Source of the DNA: Pseudomonadota bacterium
GTDB lineage: Bacteria; Myxococcota_A; UBA796; SXON01
Direction: 5' to 3'
Assembly (NCBI GenBank): GCA_005776735.1
Contig: SXOM01000381.1
Coordinates: 1-6,160 of the forward strand
Length of the DNA stretch: 6,160 nt
A program made the position numbers and the translations under genes. Shown one piece after another: positions 1 through 4,841 of this stretch (position 1 is the first letter of the stretch; every line of letters begins with the position of its first letter). The notes below the pieces were generated by a model. That model searched no databases, was not told where the DNA came from, and was given only the letters and a program-made list of their open reading frames with translations.

Positions 1-305
1 GCCAAAACGTCCACCGGCAGCGCCCCGAGTCGTCGCGTGAGCTTGGCTCGATCGAGCGTGGTGAGCTGATGGCATACGGCGATGCCTTCCCCCCGGAGCC
101 CCCCCGCGCCGTCGGGGATCAGAACCGCGGTGGGCCCCCGGCGCGCCTGATTCGCGGACGTCGTCAGCGGCACTACCGTGACCGACTTCCACCCGGGTAC
201 CCGGTTGAAGCTGTCGTGCGACACCACCAGGACAGGGCGGTCCCCCTGAATCTCTGCTCCAGAGCGGGGATGTAGGGCGGCGAGGTACAACTCGCCGCGT
301 TTCAT
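1..305 (-). CDS. MazF/PemK-type toxin (mRNA interferase), C-terminus cut off by window edge
   Basis: The first 101 residues are visible, beginning MKRGELYLAAL and continuing with GDRPVLVVSHDSFN and VTVVPLTTS. These are the usual N-terminal strand, the 'RPVLVVS' strand and the 'VVPLT' strand of the MazF/PemK beta-barrel. The segment GIAVCHQLTTLDRAKL matches the family's 'v.cdQl.tvdk.rL' block. Family members are about 110-115 residues long, so only a short C-terminal stretch is missing. Known members are ribosome-independent or -dependent endoribonucleases that cleave mRNA at short motifs and are neutralised by the cognate antitoxin. The ATG overlaps the TGA of the upstream antitoxin (ATGA, 305-302), and a GGAG lies 7 nt before the ATG, inside the antitoxin gene. 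It is therefore the second gene of an antitoxin-toxin operon. Cleavage specificity cannot be read from sequence. Confidence 0.9.
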   Translation of the reverse strand, partial: MKRGELYLAALHPRSGAEIQGDRPVLVVSHDSFNRVPGWKSVTVVPLTTSANQARRGPTAVLIPDGAGGLRGEGIAVCHQLTTLDRAKLTRRLGALPVDVL

Positions 306-553
306 CCTGCGTCTCCAGCAAGCAGATGCTCCACACCCGCGTGCTCGAGCTCCGGGTCGATGTCGAAATCCGTCCCCGCGTGGTCCAACGCGAATCGGTG
401 GATCTCCCTGGCCACGCGCTCGCGCTGTCTCGCCTGAAGCCACCCGGCGAGGGCGTCGCGAACGATCTCGGTCGCCGGGCGGTGATCCGCCTTCGCCTCT
501 CGGCGCAGCGCCTCGTGGAGGTCGTCGGGGAGGGGCAGGTGGAAGGTGCGCAT
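302..553 (-). CDS. Ribbon-helix-helix antitoxin paired with the MazF-type toxin
   Basis: An 83-residue protein starting MRTFHLPLPDDLHEALRR. The N-terminal pattern (a short beta strand TFHLPLP, a helix DDLHEALRREA, a turn, then a helix TEIVRDALAGWLQ) is that of a ribbon-helix-helix (CopG/MetJ-like) DNA-binding domain, residues about 1-42. The rest is an acidic tail (DFDIDPELEHAGVEHLL) of the kind that wraps around and inhibits the toxin. RHH antitoxins are known partners of MazF toxins. I chose the ATG at 553 because AAGGA lies 10 nt upstream. The same frame stays open to ATGs at 586 and 661, but neither has a ribosome-binding site and the added residues are Trp/Gly/Arg-rich without helix pattern. 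The gene probably represses its own operon through sites in 578-625. Function is inferred from family and gene arrangement. Confidence 0.85.
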   Translation of the reverse strand: MRTFHLPLPDDLHEALRREAKADHRPATEIVRDALAGWLQARQRERVAREIHRFALDHAGTDFDIDPELEHAGVEHLLAGDAG

Positions 554-577
554 GGGTGCTCGTTCCTTGGCCGAATT

Positions 578-610
578 GTCGGCCATGTTGGATGGCCAGA
601 TAGTCGGCCA
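578..610. repeat. Candidate operator: inverted repeat GGCCAT-N5-ATGGCC plus direct repeats of GTCGGCCA
   Basis: GGCCAT (581-586) and ATGGCC (592-597) form a perfect inverted repeat around 5 nt. The octamer GTCGGCCA occurs at 578-585 and again at 603-610, 25 bp apart, and a seven-base copy GTCGGCC recurs at 664-670. All lie between the two toxin-antitoxin operons, overlapping or just downstream of the candidate promoter. Ribbon-helix-helix antitoxins bind short repeated half-sites, which fits, but GGCC-rich words arise often by chance in DNA this GC-rich. Confidence 0.35.
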
Positions 611-625
611 GCGGCAGATCGTCAA
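597..625 (-). promoter_or_regulatory. Candidate promoter for the RHH antitoxin/MazF-type toxin operon
   Basis: Read on the minus strand, TTGACG (625-620) is followed after 17 nt by TATCTG (602-597). The -35 matches the sigma-70 consensus at 5 of 6 bases; the -10 matches at only 3 of 6. Transcription would start near 590, leaving a leader of about 37 nt before the ATG at 553. The octamer GTCGGCCA (603-610) sits in the spacer. Its position in the 155-bp gap after the vapC-like gene is the best support. Confidence 0.35.
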
Positions 626-708
626 CGGCCCCCAACCGCCACCGCGCAGCCGAAGCGCCATTTGTCGGCCGTTCGCGTCCGGTCAGGGATGCGAAACCGC
701 GCACGACC

Positions 709-1095
709 TCACGCGTAGACCAGCGCGACCCCATACTCGGCGAACACGTGATCCCGCGTCACGATCGTCAGGCCTTCCACCCTCGCCTGCGCGATGAGCA
801 GGCGGTCGAACGGATCTCCGTGGTGCGGCGCCAGCCGACCCACTTCCAACACATGCGCGAGGGTGACAGCAAGCGATTGCGCCGCAAACTCGCGTTCGAG
901 TTCTCTGCAGATGTCCTCGACCGTGCGATGGAGGACGAGCCGTCCCAAGGCGGACTTGATCACCAGCTCCCATGGGCTGACGCCGCTGAGTCGGATCTCC
1001 TCTGCGCCGAGGATCGCGTTGCGCGCGGTCGCGGAGAGGGCATCGGGTTCCGAGACCGCCCAGAGGGCGGCATGGGTGTCGAGGAGCAGCCTCAC
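709..1095 (-). CDS. VapC-type PIN-domain ribonuclease toxin
   Basis: A 128-residue protein starting (GTG) VRLLLDTHAALWAV. The LLLDTH motif carries the first PIN-domain acidic residue (D6). SPWELVIKSALGRL carries E43, HHGDPFDRLLIAQA carries D94/D97, and IVTRDHVFAEYGV carries D115. These are the four acidic positions that bind Mg2+/Mn2+ in PIN nucleases, so the active site looks intact. The 'SPWE..IK...GKL' and 'HRDPFDRLLIAQA..EGL.lvTrD..f..Y.v' pattern is that of the Sll0205-like VapC subgroup. PIN toxins cleave tRNA or rRNA; the target cannot be predicted here. The GTG start overlaps the antitoxin stop (GTGA, 1095-1092) and has no separate ribosome-binding site, so translation is probably coupled to the antitoxin gene. 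Length is typical. Confidence 0.92.
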   Translation of the reverse strand: MRLLLDTHAALWAVSEPDALSATARNAILGAEEIRLSGVSPWELVIKSALGRLVLHRTVEDICRELEREFAAQSLAVTLAHVLEVGRLAPHHGDPFDRLLIAQARVEGLTIVTRDHVFAEYGVALVYA

Positions 1096-1322
1096 CGGGA
1101 GACGAAGTCCAGAGCGTCGATCGACAGGGGCTCATCGAAGTCATCTCGAACGGTGGCGACGTTGGGCATCGTGCCAAAGCGTCGCCTCGGAGTCGGCAGG
1201 GCCCGGACGAGGCGAGCGACCGGATGGCCGTTCCGCGTGATCACGACCTCCTCGCCAGCCTCGACGGCGTCGAGCAGGCGGGAAAGGTGGGTCTTGGCGT
1301 CGTAGACGGAGACGGGTTCCAT
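1092..1322 (-). CDS. Phd/YefM-type antitoxin paired with the PIN-domain toxin
   Basis: A 76-residue protein starting MEPVSVYDAKTHLSRLLD. The sequence YDAKTHLSRLLDAVEAGEEVVITRNGHPVARLV is the classic Phd/YefM DNA-binding and dimerisation domain (residues about 5-41). It is followed by a linker (PTPRRRFGTM) and an acidic tail, DDFDEPLSIDALDFV, which in this family threads into the PIN toxin's active site. The antitoxin precedes the toxin with a 4-nt overlap, as in vapBC operons. No Shine-Dalgarno sequence precedes the ATG; the predicted transcription start falls at or next to the A of the ATG, suggesting a leaderless message. The inverted repeat at 1338-1357 is the likely site where the antitoxin, alone or with toxin, represses this operon. 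Confidence 0.92.
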   Translation of the reverse strand: MEPVSVYDAKTHLSRLLDAVEAGEEVVITRNGHPVARLVRALPTPRRRFGTMPNVATVRDDFDEPLSIDALDFVSR

Positions 1323-1328
1323 GGGCTC

Positions 1329-1357
1329 ATCATCGTCTTGACCAGACCGCTGGTCAA
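1329..1357 (-). promoter_or_regulatory. Candidate promoter for the Phd-type antitoxin/PIN toxin operon
   Basis: On the minus strand TTGACC (1357-1352, 5 of 6 matches) is separated by 17 nt from GATGAT (1334-1329, 4 of 6 matches). Transcription would begin around 1322, the first base of the antitoxin ATG. The -35 box is one end of the inverted repeat described separately, so bound repressor would block RNA polymerase. Confidence 0.5.
1338..1357. promoter_or_regulatory. Inverted repeat, probable operator of the PIN toxin-antitoxin operon
   Basis: TTGACCAG (1338-1345) and CTGGTCAA (1350-1357) are perfect 8-bp inverted arms around the 4-nt centre ACCG. The site ends 15 bp before the antitoxin ATG and covers the candidate -35 box and spacer. 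Phd/YefM antitoxins are known to autorepress by binding such short palindromes, so position and symmetry both fit an operator. Confidence 0.65.
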
Positions 1358-1420
1358 ACGCGAGGCGGGCATGTCGCAGCGGGGAGCGTTGGGCGGGTGG
1401 GCCCGCCCCGCGACCGGACC

Positions 1421-1444
1421 GGGGGCCGGGCCGGGGCCGGCGGG
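1421..1444 (+). other. G-quadruplex-type motif upstream of the lipoprotein gene
   Basis: Four G runs of at least three (1421-1425, 1428-1430, 1433-1436, 1442-1444) are separated by loops of 2, 2 and 5 nt, satisfying the G3+N1-7 rule on the plus strand. It lies 57 nt before the lipoprotein ATG, within the region flanked by CCGGACCG (1414-1421) and CGGTCCGG (1445-1452), a perfect 8-bp inverted pair. Because the loops are C-rich, an ordinary hairpin competes with a quadruplex. Such runs are common in GC-rich genomes, so a role is unproven. Confidence 0.35.
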
Positions 1445-1501
1445 CGGTCCGGCGGTTGCGCGCGAGGTGCAGGTGGGGGATGATGCTGGCGGGGGTGCGG
1501 G

Positions 1502-2347
1502 ATGCGATGGCGGCAACTTCTCGCTCCCCCGCGAGCTGCCGTGATGCTCCCCCTCCTCCTCCTCCTGGCCTGCCGACCCGGCGCGGTCGAGACGCGCGAC
1601 GCCTGCGGCATGCGGGCGGGGGAGTTGTTGCTCACGCCCGTTTCGCTGGAGAACGATGGCACCACGATCGACCAGCGAACATGGTCCCCCGAATGCAATC
1701 GGGCGCTCGGCGACTGGCTCGGCGTGGACTGGGCGTCTTACGATACCCTCCCCGAGCACGACGCCCCGTTCGAAGAACGTGCGGACCTCCTCGCGGCGGC
1801 GGCCGCGGCCCTCCTCTTTCTGCCCTACACCGAAACCCCCGCTCCGGTCGGGTCCGCGCTCGCCGACTGGGCCGCGGAGAGCGGTTGCGAAGACCTGGCG
1901 AACTGCGTACCCGCGTTGGTCACCGACCGCATCGCCGCCGTCGCCTACTCGGAGCTCGCGCGCTCGACGCTGATTGAACCCGAAGGCATCCTGTACTACC
2001 CCGTCGCGAGCCACCCGTTCGATTGGGTGACCGTCGAGGACTACGTCCCCGGGGTCGCCGCCGAGCTGGTTCGCGAAGCGGTCGACCCGGGGGGTGTACA
2101 GCATGTCGAGTGTTGGGATGAGACGGGGCCGTTCTGCGATGCCGACGGCAACTCCGGCCGGGGCGCGGAGGTGGCGGTCCTCGAGGCGTGGCGAGTCGTC
2201 GTCGGTACCGCCAGCGCGAACGAACAGTACGTGTGGTCGCTGAACCAACGGTCGGCCTGCGCTTGCATCAATGACATCTCCACCGTCGAGCCGTGCCTCC
2301 TCTACCCGCGCAATACCTGTGGCTGGCTGGAAGAGCTGGACGAGTAG
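1502..2347 (+). CDS. Cys-rich lipoprotein of unknown function
   Basis: A 281-residue protein I do not recognise. Residues 1-23 form a lipoprotein signal peptide: basic MRWRQ, then a hydrophobic run MLPLLLLLA, then the lipobox L21-L22-A23-C24. Cys24 would be acylated and the mature chain anchored in a membrane. The mature part has ten further cysteines (35, 65, 129, 135, 204, 212, 253, 255, 265, 273), suggesting disulfides in an oxidising compartment. Two pairs are close together (GCEDLANC and ACAC). A short DADGNSGRG stretch follows Cys212. No enzyme motif is visible. The ATG at 1502 has a G-rich stretch (GGGGGTGCGGG) just upstream; an in-frame ATG at 1544 would leave almost no positive n-region. 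It stands alone, divergent from the antitoxin gene and convergent with the GspE-like gene. Third codon positions are strongly G/C, supporting real coding. Confidence 0.82.
   Translation: MRWRQLLAPPRAAVMLPLLLLLACRPGAVETRDACGMRAGELLLTPVSLENDGTTIDQRTWSPECNRALGDWLGVDWASYDTLPEHDAPFEERADLLAAAAAALLFLPYTETPAPVGSALADWAAESGCEDLANCVPALVTDRIAAVAYSELARSTLIEPEGILYYPVASHPFDWVTVEDYVPGVAAELVREAVDPGGVQHVECWDETGPFCDADGNSGRGAEVAVLEAWRVVVGTASANEQYVWSLNQRSACACINDISTVEPCLLYPRNTCGWLEELDE
1552..1566 (+). repeat. Trinucleotide microsatellite (CCT)5 in the signal-peptide region
   Basis: Five perfect CCT units encode most of the leucine run of the lipoprotein's hydrophobic core (read in frame as CTC codons). Copy-number change would lengthen or shorten the signal peptide without shifting frame. 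Confidence 0.7.
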
Positions 2348-2486
2348 CCGTGCTGGGCTACCGTGCGCCGGTGGCCCTCCGCCCGCCCATCCGCTGGGAC
2401 GTGACCGTCCGTTGGGAGCGGGCGAGTCCGGCGCGCGGCGCGCGCGTGGTTCGATCGAGGTCGGGACGGTCGCGGCGCGCCGCCCG
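2348..2486. other. Convergent intergenic gap, no gene seen
   Basis: This 139-bp stretch separates the 3' ends of the lipoprotein gene and the GspE-like gene. It is extremely GC-rich. Small hairpins are possible (for example GGACG 2397-2401 with CGTCC 2406-2410), but none has a following T-run on either strand, so I cannot call an intrinsic terminator. Confidence 0.6.
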
Positions 2487-4496
2487 TCAGCCCACCCGGG
2501 CCCGCACCGGCGCCGGGACGGCGACGTCCGGAATCCATCGTGCGACCCGCAGCGCGAGCTCCTCCCGGCTGCCGGCGTAGTCGTCGGCCCCGATCCGGAA
2601 CGCGGTGGCGAGGTCGCCCAGGTCGTTGGGGGCGCCGAGGAGGATCACGCGGGTGCCCTTCTGTCGCAGGTCGGCGACGAGATCGGCGTCCCAGGCGCCC
2701 TTGGGACCCTTGGCGAAGACCGCCACCGAGGCTGCGCGCACCGCCGAGAGGCTCAGCGCCTCGGCCGCGCTCGACACCGCCATCAGCCGCACCCGGGCGC
2801 CCAGCAGGCCGCGGAGCGCGTTGGTGACCGCGTCGGTGGGTTGCATCAACAGCACGATCGGGCGGGCGGCGGAGAGGTCCTCGGTGATGGGGTCGTCGTC
2901 GAGCTCCGACGGCGCGTCGGTGACCGCGCGGAGCAGGCCGCGGTGGCGGTCCTCGGCCTTGGGCGTGCCCCACGTGGGGCGCGCGGGCACGGCGCGGTGC
3001 AGCTCTTCGCTCGAGGTCAGTCCCACGATGGCGTGCGCGACCGCGTCGACCTGCATCGCGCGGGCGGCGGTCGGGACACAGCGTGCGCCGATCTCGGTGA
3101 TCGACGCGCCGGTGTCGATCGCGTCGCGGAGCGCGGGGTTGGCCGTGACCAGCTCGAAACACCACACGCTCCCGCGATACCGGCGGTACGCGCACTCCGG
3201 GCATCCGCTCCCCGGCCGGGGCGCGGCGAATGGCACCACGCCGAGGCGCTCGGCGCCGGGCTGATCGAGCTCCGCGGGCTGGGCGCAGTGGGTGCACAGC
3301 GTACGCAGGCGCCGGGTGGAGAGCGCGGCCACCAACGCGGTGGCCAGGGCCGAGCGCGAGGGGGCGAGGTCGCGGAGCCGTGCCAACGCTTCGGGGACGC
3401 CCGGCGCGGACACCGCCGCCATCACCGTGCGGCCGGCCTCGACCAGGCGGATCGCGCGGGAAAGGCTCTCGGCGTCGGTGATCACGCACCGCTCGGCGCG
3501 TGCCGGGAGCTCCGGGAGCGGCCCTGGCGGCGTGCCCTCGGGGGTGGCCACCACCACCAGCCCCGGCGCCGCGAGCACCGCGCGCCACGCGGTCGCGACC
3601 CGGGGGTTCATCTCGGCAAGCACGGGCACGCCGTCGGGCAGCAGATCCAGCTCCACGCGCCCGCCCGACGCACCCGGCGTGCTCCGGGCCGCCACCTCGA
3701 CCGAGGTGCTTCCGAGCACGATCGTCGAGCCGACGTTGCCGGCGCGCGTGGCGCCGACGTCGAGCCGCGCCACGACGCGCAGCCGGTTGCCGACCGCGTA
3801 CGCCTGGGCGGCCGGGAGCTCCAAGAGCAGCCGGTCCACGCCGTCGTAGGTGATGGTCAGGCGGCCCGCGTCGAAGCCGAGGCGCTCGGCGCCGGTCTCC
3901 ACCGCGTGCGCGAGGAGCGCCGTCACGAAGTCCTGCACGCTGCGCGGACCCTGGCGCCCGAGCCGCGCGAGCATCACGCGCGTGTCGAGCTCCGCGGAGG
4001 TGGGGCTGGTGTGGGCCGGGCGCTCCTCGCCGGTGAGCCCCGGCGGCCGGCGGGCCTGGCTCGGGCCGAGGTCGTAATGGCGGGCGATGGCCGCGGTGAC
4101 GCGCGCCGGCAGGCCCGCCGCGATGCGGACGGTGGAGAGGCCGAGCAACGACGCGATGGCCCGGTGGGAGCGCACGTTGGAGGGGTCCTGCACCACCAGG
4201 AGCACGCCGTCTTCGTCGCGCGCCACCAGGACCCCCTCGCGCTGCGCGACGTCGGGAGGGACGCGCCACAAGGTCGCAGGATCGACCTGGAGGGCCAGCG
4301 GGTCGACCGTCTCGACGCCGGCCTGGAGCGCGAGCGCCGCGGTGAGCCACGCCGGCTGGAGCGCGCCGGCCTCGATCAGCAAGTCGCCGAGCCGCCGCCG
4401 CGGGGCGCGGCGCTGCGCGTCGAGCGCCCGCTGCACGACCTCCGCGGGCACGATGCGCTCGGAGACCAGGATCTCGCCGAGGCGGGGAGTGGACAT
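2487..4496 (-). CDS. MshEN-domain GspE/PilB-like pseudo-ATPase with C-terminal receiver-like domain
   Basis: A 669-residue protein. Residues 5-28 and 35-58 are two MshEN repeats (RLGEILVSERIV...ALDAQ and RLGDLLIEAGAL...ALALQ), the type that binds c-di-GMP in MshE-like ATPases. The GspE_N fold continues to about 142. Residues 185-450 align by eye to the GspE/PilB core: QDFVTALLAHAVETGA, ITYDGV, VVARLD, VITDAES at Walker B, then CTHC (401-404) and CPEC (432-435) with YRGSVWCFEL. The Walker A P-loop GPTGSGKT is replaced near 314-326 by VVVATPEGTPPGP, with no GKT/S, and the 'LHTN' histidine region reads VSAPG. ATP hydrolysis is therefore unlikely, while the zinc site is intact. Residues 545-655 look like a receiver domain (PIVLLMQP... 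VILLGAP... AFRIGADDY), but the paired acidic residues and phosphoacceptor Asp are absent. Family members run about 500-570 residues; the extra length is the C-terminal domain. The ATG at 4496 is chosen for GGAG 6 nt upstream; an in-frame ATG at 4541 lacks a ribosome-binding site. It is not next to other pilus or secretion genes here. Role inferred: c-di-GMP-responsive regulator or scaffold for a type IV pilus/type II secretion-like or other system. Confidence 0.85.
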   Translation of the reverse strand: MSTPRLGEILVSERIVPAEVVQRALDAQRRAPRRRLGDLLIEAGALQPAWLTAALALQAGVETVDPLALQVDPATLWRVPPDVAQREGVLVARDEDGVLLVVQDPSNVRSHRAIASLLGLSTVRIAAGLPARVTAAIARHYDLGPSQARRPPGLTGEERPAHTSPTSAELDTRVMLARLGRQGPRSVQDFVTALLAHAVETGAERLGFDAGRLTITYDGVDRLLLELPAAQAYAVGNRLRVVARLDVGATRAGNVGSTIVLGSTSVEVAARSTPGASGGRVELDLLPDGVPVLAEMNPRVATAWRAVLAAPGLVVVATPEGTPPGPLPELPARAERCVITDAESLSRAIRLVEAGRTVMAAVSAPGVPEALARLRDLAPSRSALATALVAALSTRRLRTLCTHCAQPAELDQPGAERLGVVPFAAPRPGSGCPECAYRRYRGSVWCFELVTANPALRDAIDTGASITEIGARCVPTAARAMQVDAVAHAIVGLTSSEELHRAVPARPTWGTPKAEDRHRGLLRAVTDAPSELDDDPITEDLSAARPIVLLMQPTDAVTNALRGLLGARVRLMAVSSAAEALSLSAVRAASVAVFAKGPKGAWDADLVADLRQKGTRVILLGAPNDLGDLATAFRIGADDYAGSREELALRVARWIPDVAVPAPVRARVG

Positions 4497-4546
4497 CGGG
4501 GGCTCCAGCGTCGGGACACGCGGGGTGGGCGACAGGCCCATTTTTG

Positions 4547-4552
4547 ATTTTA
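4547..4552 (-). promoter_or_regulatory. Candidate -10 element for the GspE-like gene
   Basis: TAAAAT on the minus strand matches the TATAAT consensus at 5 of 6 positions and lies in the only AT-rich stretch upstream of the gene, about 50 bp before the ATG at 4496. No good -35 is present at the usual spacing; that position (4570-4575) falls in the left arm of the inverted repeat 4568-4594. This suggests an activator-dependent or alternative-sigma promoter, or simply a chance match. Confidence 0.35.
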
Positions 4553-4567
4553 TCGTTTTTTGTACCG

Positions 4568-4594
4568 ACGCCACGTCGCCGCTGCACGTGGCGT
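4568..4594. promoter_or_regulatory. 27-bp inverted repeat, candidate operator upstream of the GspE-like gene
   Basis: ACGCCACGT (4568-4576) and ACGTGGCGT (4586-4594) are perfect 9-bp inverted arms around a 9-nt spacer. The centre-to-centre distance of 18 bp is close to two helical turns, which suits a dimeric DNA-binding protein touching one face. It lies where the -35 region of the GspE-like gene would be and 72 bp upstream of its ATG. The cognate regulator is not identified. Confidence 0.5.
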
Positions 4595-4703
4595 GCGACG
4601 ATCGGTCGCGGGGTCGGCCGCGGGCCAGACGCACGGTGGGCGGTGCGCCGCGACCGTCCGCTCCGAGCGGCCGGGTCCGGCGCGCACCGCGTCGGGGGCC
4701 TTG

Positions 4704-4729
4704 ACAATTTCTTGACATATGGAAATTGT
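4704..4729. promoter_or_regulatory. Inverted repeat bracketing the -35 box, probable operator
   Basis: ACAATTTC (4704-4711) and GAAATTGT (4722-4729) are perfect 8-bp inverted arms around 10 nt that contain the whole TTGACA of the promoter. A protein bound here would cover the -35 element, so repression is the natural reading. The arms are AT-rich in very GC-rich surroundings, making chance less likely. No linked transcription-factor gene is present in this window. Confidence 0.6.
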
Positions 4730-4740
4730 TGGCGTACTAT
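4712..4740 (+). promoter_or_regulatory. Near-consensus sigma-70-type promoter for the small gene/propeller lipoprotein operon
   Basis: TTGACA (4712-4717, 6 of 6) is followed by exactly 17 nt and then TACTAT (4735-4740, 5 of 6). This is the strongest promoter match in the window. A second TTGACA lies 11 bp upstream at 4701-4706. Transcription would begin at about 4747, at the start of the TGGTCA repeats. It points towards the genes ending at 5110 and 6033. Confidence 0.75.
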
Positions 4741-4742
4741 AT

Positions 4743-4770
4743 TGGTCATGGTCATGGTCATGGTCATGGT
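4743..4770 (+). repeat. Hexanucleotide tandem repeat (TGGTCA), about 4.7 perfect copies
   Basis: Four perfect TGGTCA units (4743-4766) plus TGGT (4767-4770). The repeat contains ATG at 4748, 4754, 4760 and 4766, all in the frame of the small gene ending at 5110, and begins where the upstream promoter predicts transcription to start. Copy-number change would not shift frame but would alter the 5' leader or a Met-Val N-terminus. Confidence 0.9.
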
Positions 4771-4841
4771 TTCGGTGCGGGGCGAGCGAGTCGACGTCGG
4801 GACACACGGCGCGCTAGCCTGTGGGAGCTCAGGAGAGCTTC

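Larger units (their letters stand above)
4497..4841. other. Divergent regulatory region between the GspE-like gene and the propeller operon
   Basis: About 345 bp without a supported gene. From left to right it holds the ribosome-binding site of the GspE-like gene, an AT-rich island (4541-4561) that is strikingly unlike the surroundings, a 27-bp inverted repeat (4568-4594), a GC-rich spacer, a near-consensus plus-strand promoter with its own inverted repeat (4701-4740), and a hexanucleotide tandem repeat (4743-4770). A weaker second plus-strand promoter is possible near 4791-4820 (TCGACG, 18 nt, TAGCCT). The density of symmetric elements suggests regulated divergent transcription. Confidence 0.6.

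Noticed and set aside
1391..1408. Hairpin GGGCGGG-TGGG-CCCGCCC as a terminator
   Set aside because: It lies between two divergent genes and has no T-run, so a terminator role makes little sense; probably composition.
1241..2248. A 335-codon minus-strand open frame opposite the lipoprotein gene
   Set aside because: No recognisable domain, and it runs antisense through the supported lipoprotein and across the vapB-like gene start; an artefact of high GC.
2465..2488. GACGG...CCGTC stem around a GGCGCGCC palindrome as terminator of the GspE-like gene
   Set aside because: It overlaps the stop codon, lacks a T-run, and is easily formed by chance in such GC-rich DNA.
2271..4547. A 758-codon open frame on the plus strand opposite the GspE-like gene
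   Set aside because: Its product is compositionally odd (Arg/Gly/Ala/His-rich, no domain), as expected for the antisense of a high-GC gene. The minus-strand frame shows clear family motifs.
2302..4767. An even longer minus-strand open frame in another phase over the same gene
   Set aside because: Arg/Pro/Gly/Ala-rich without motifs; it shadows the real frame, and its end carries the Asp-His run produced by the TGGTCA repeat.
4743..4770. Shared word TGGTCA between the tandem repeat and the PIN-operon operator arms, suggesting cross-regulation by the antitoxin
   Set aside because: Only 6 bp are shared, and the tandem copies are direct rather than inverted; chance is a sufficient explanation.
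4743..4770. The short tandem repeat as part of a CRISPR array
   Set aside because: Units are 6 bp and contiguous with no spacers; it is a simple-sequence repeat.
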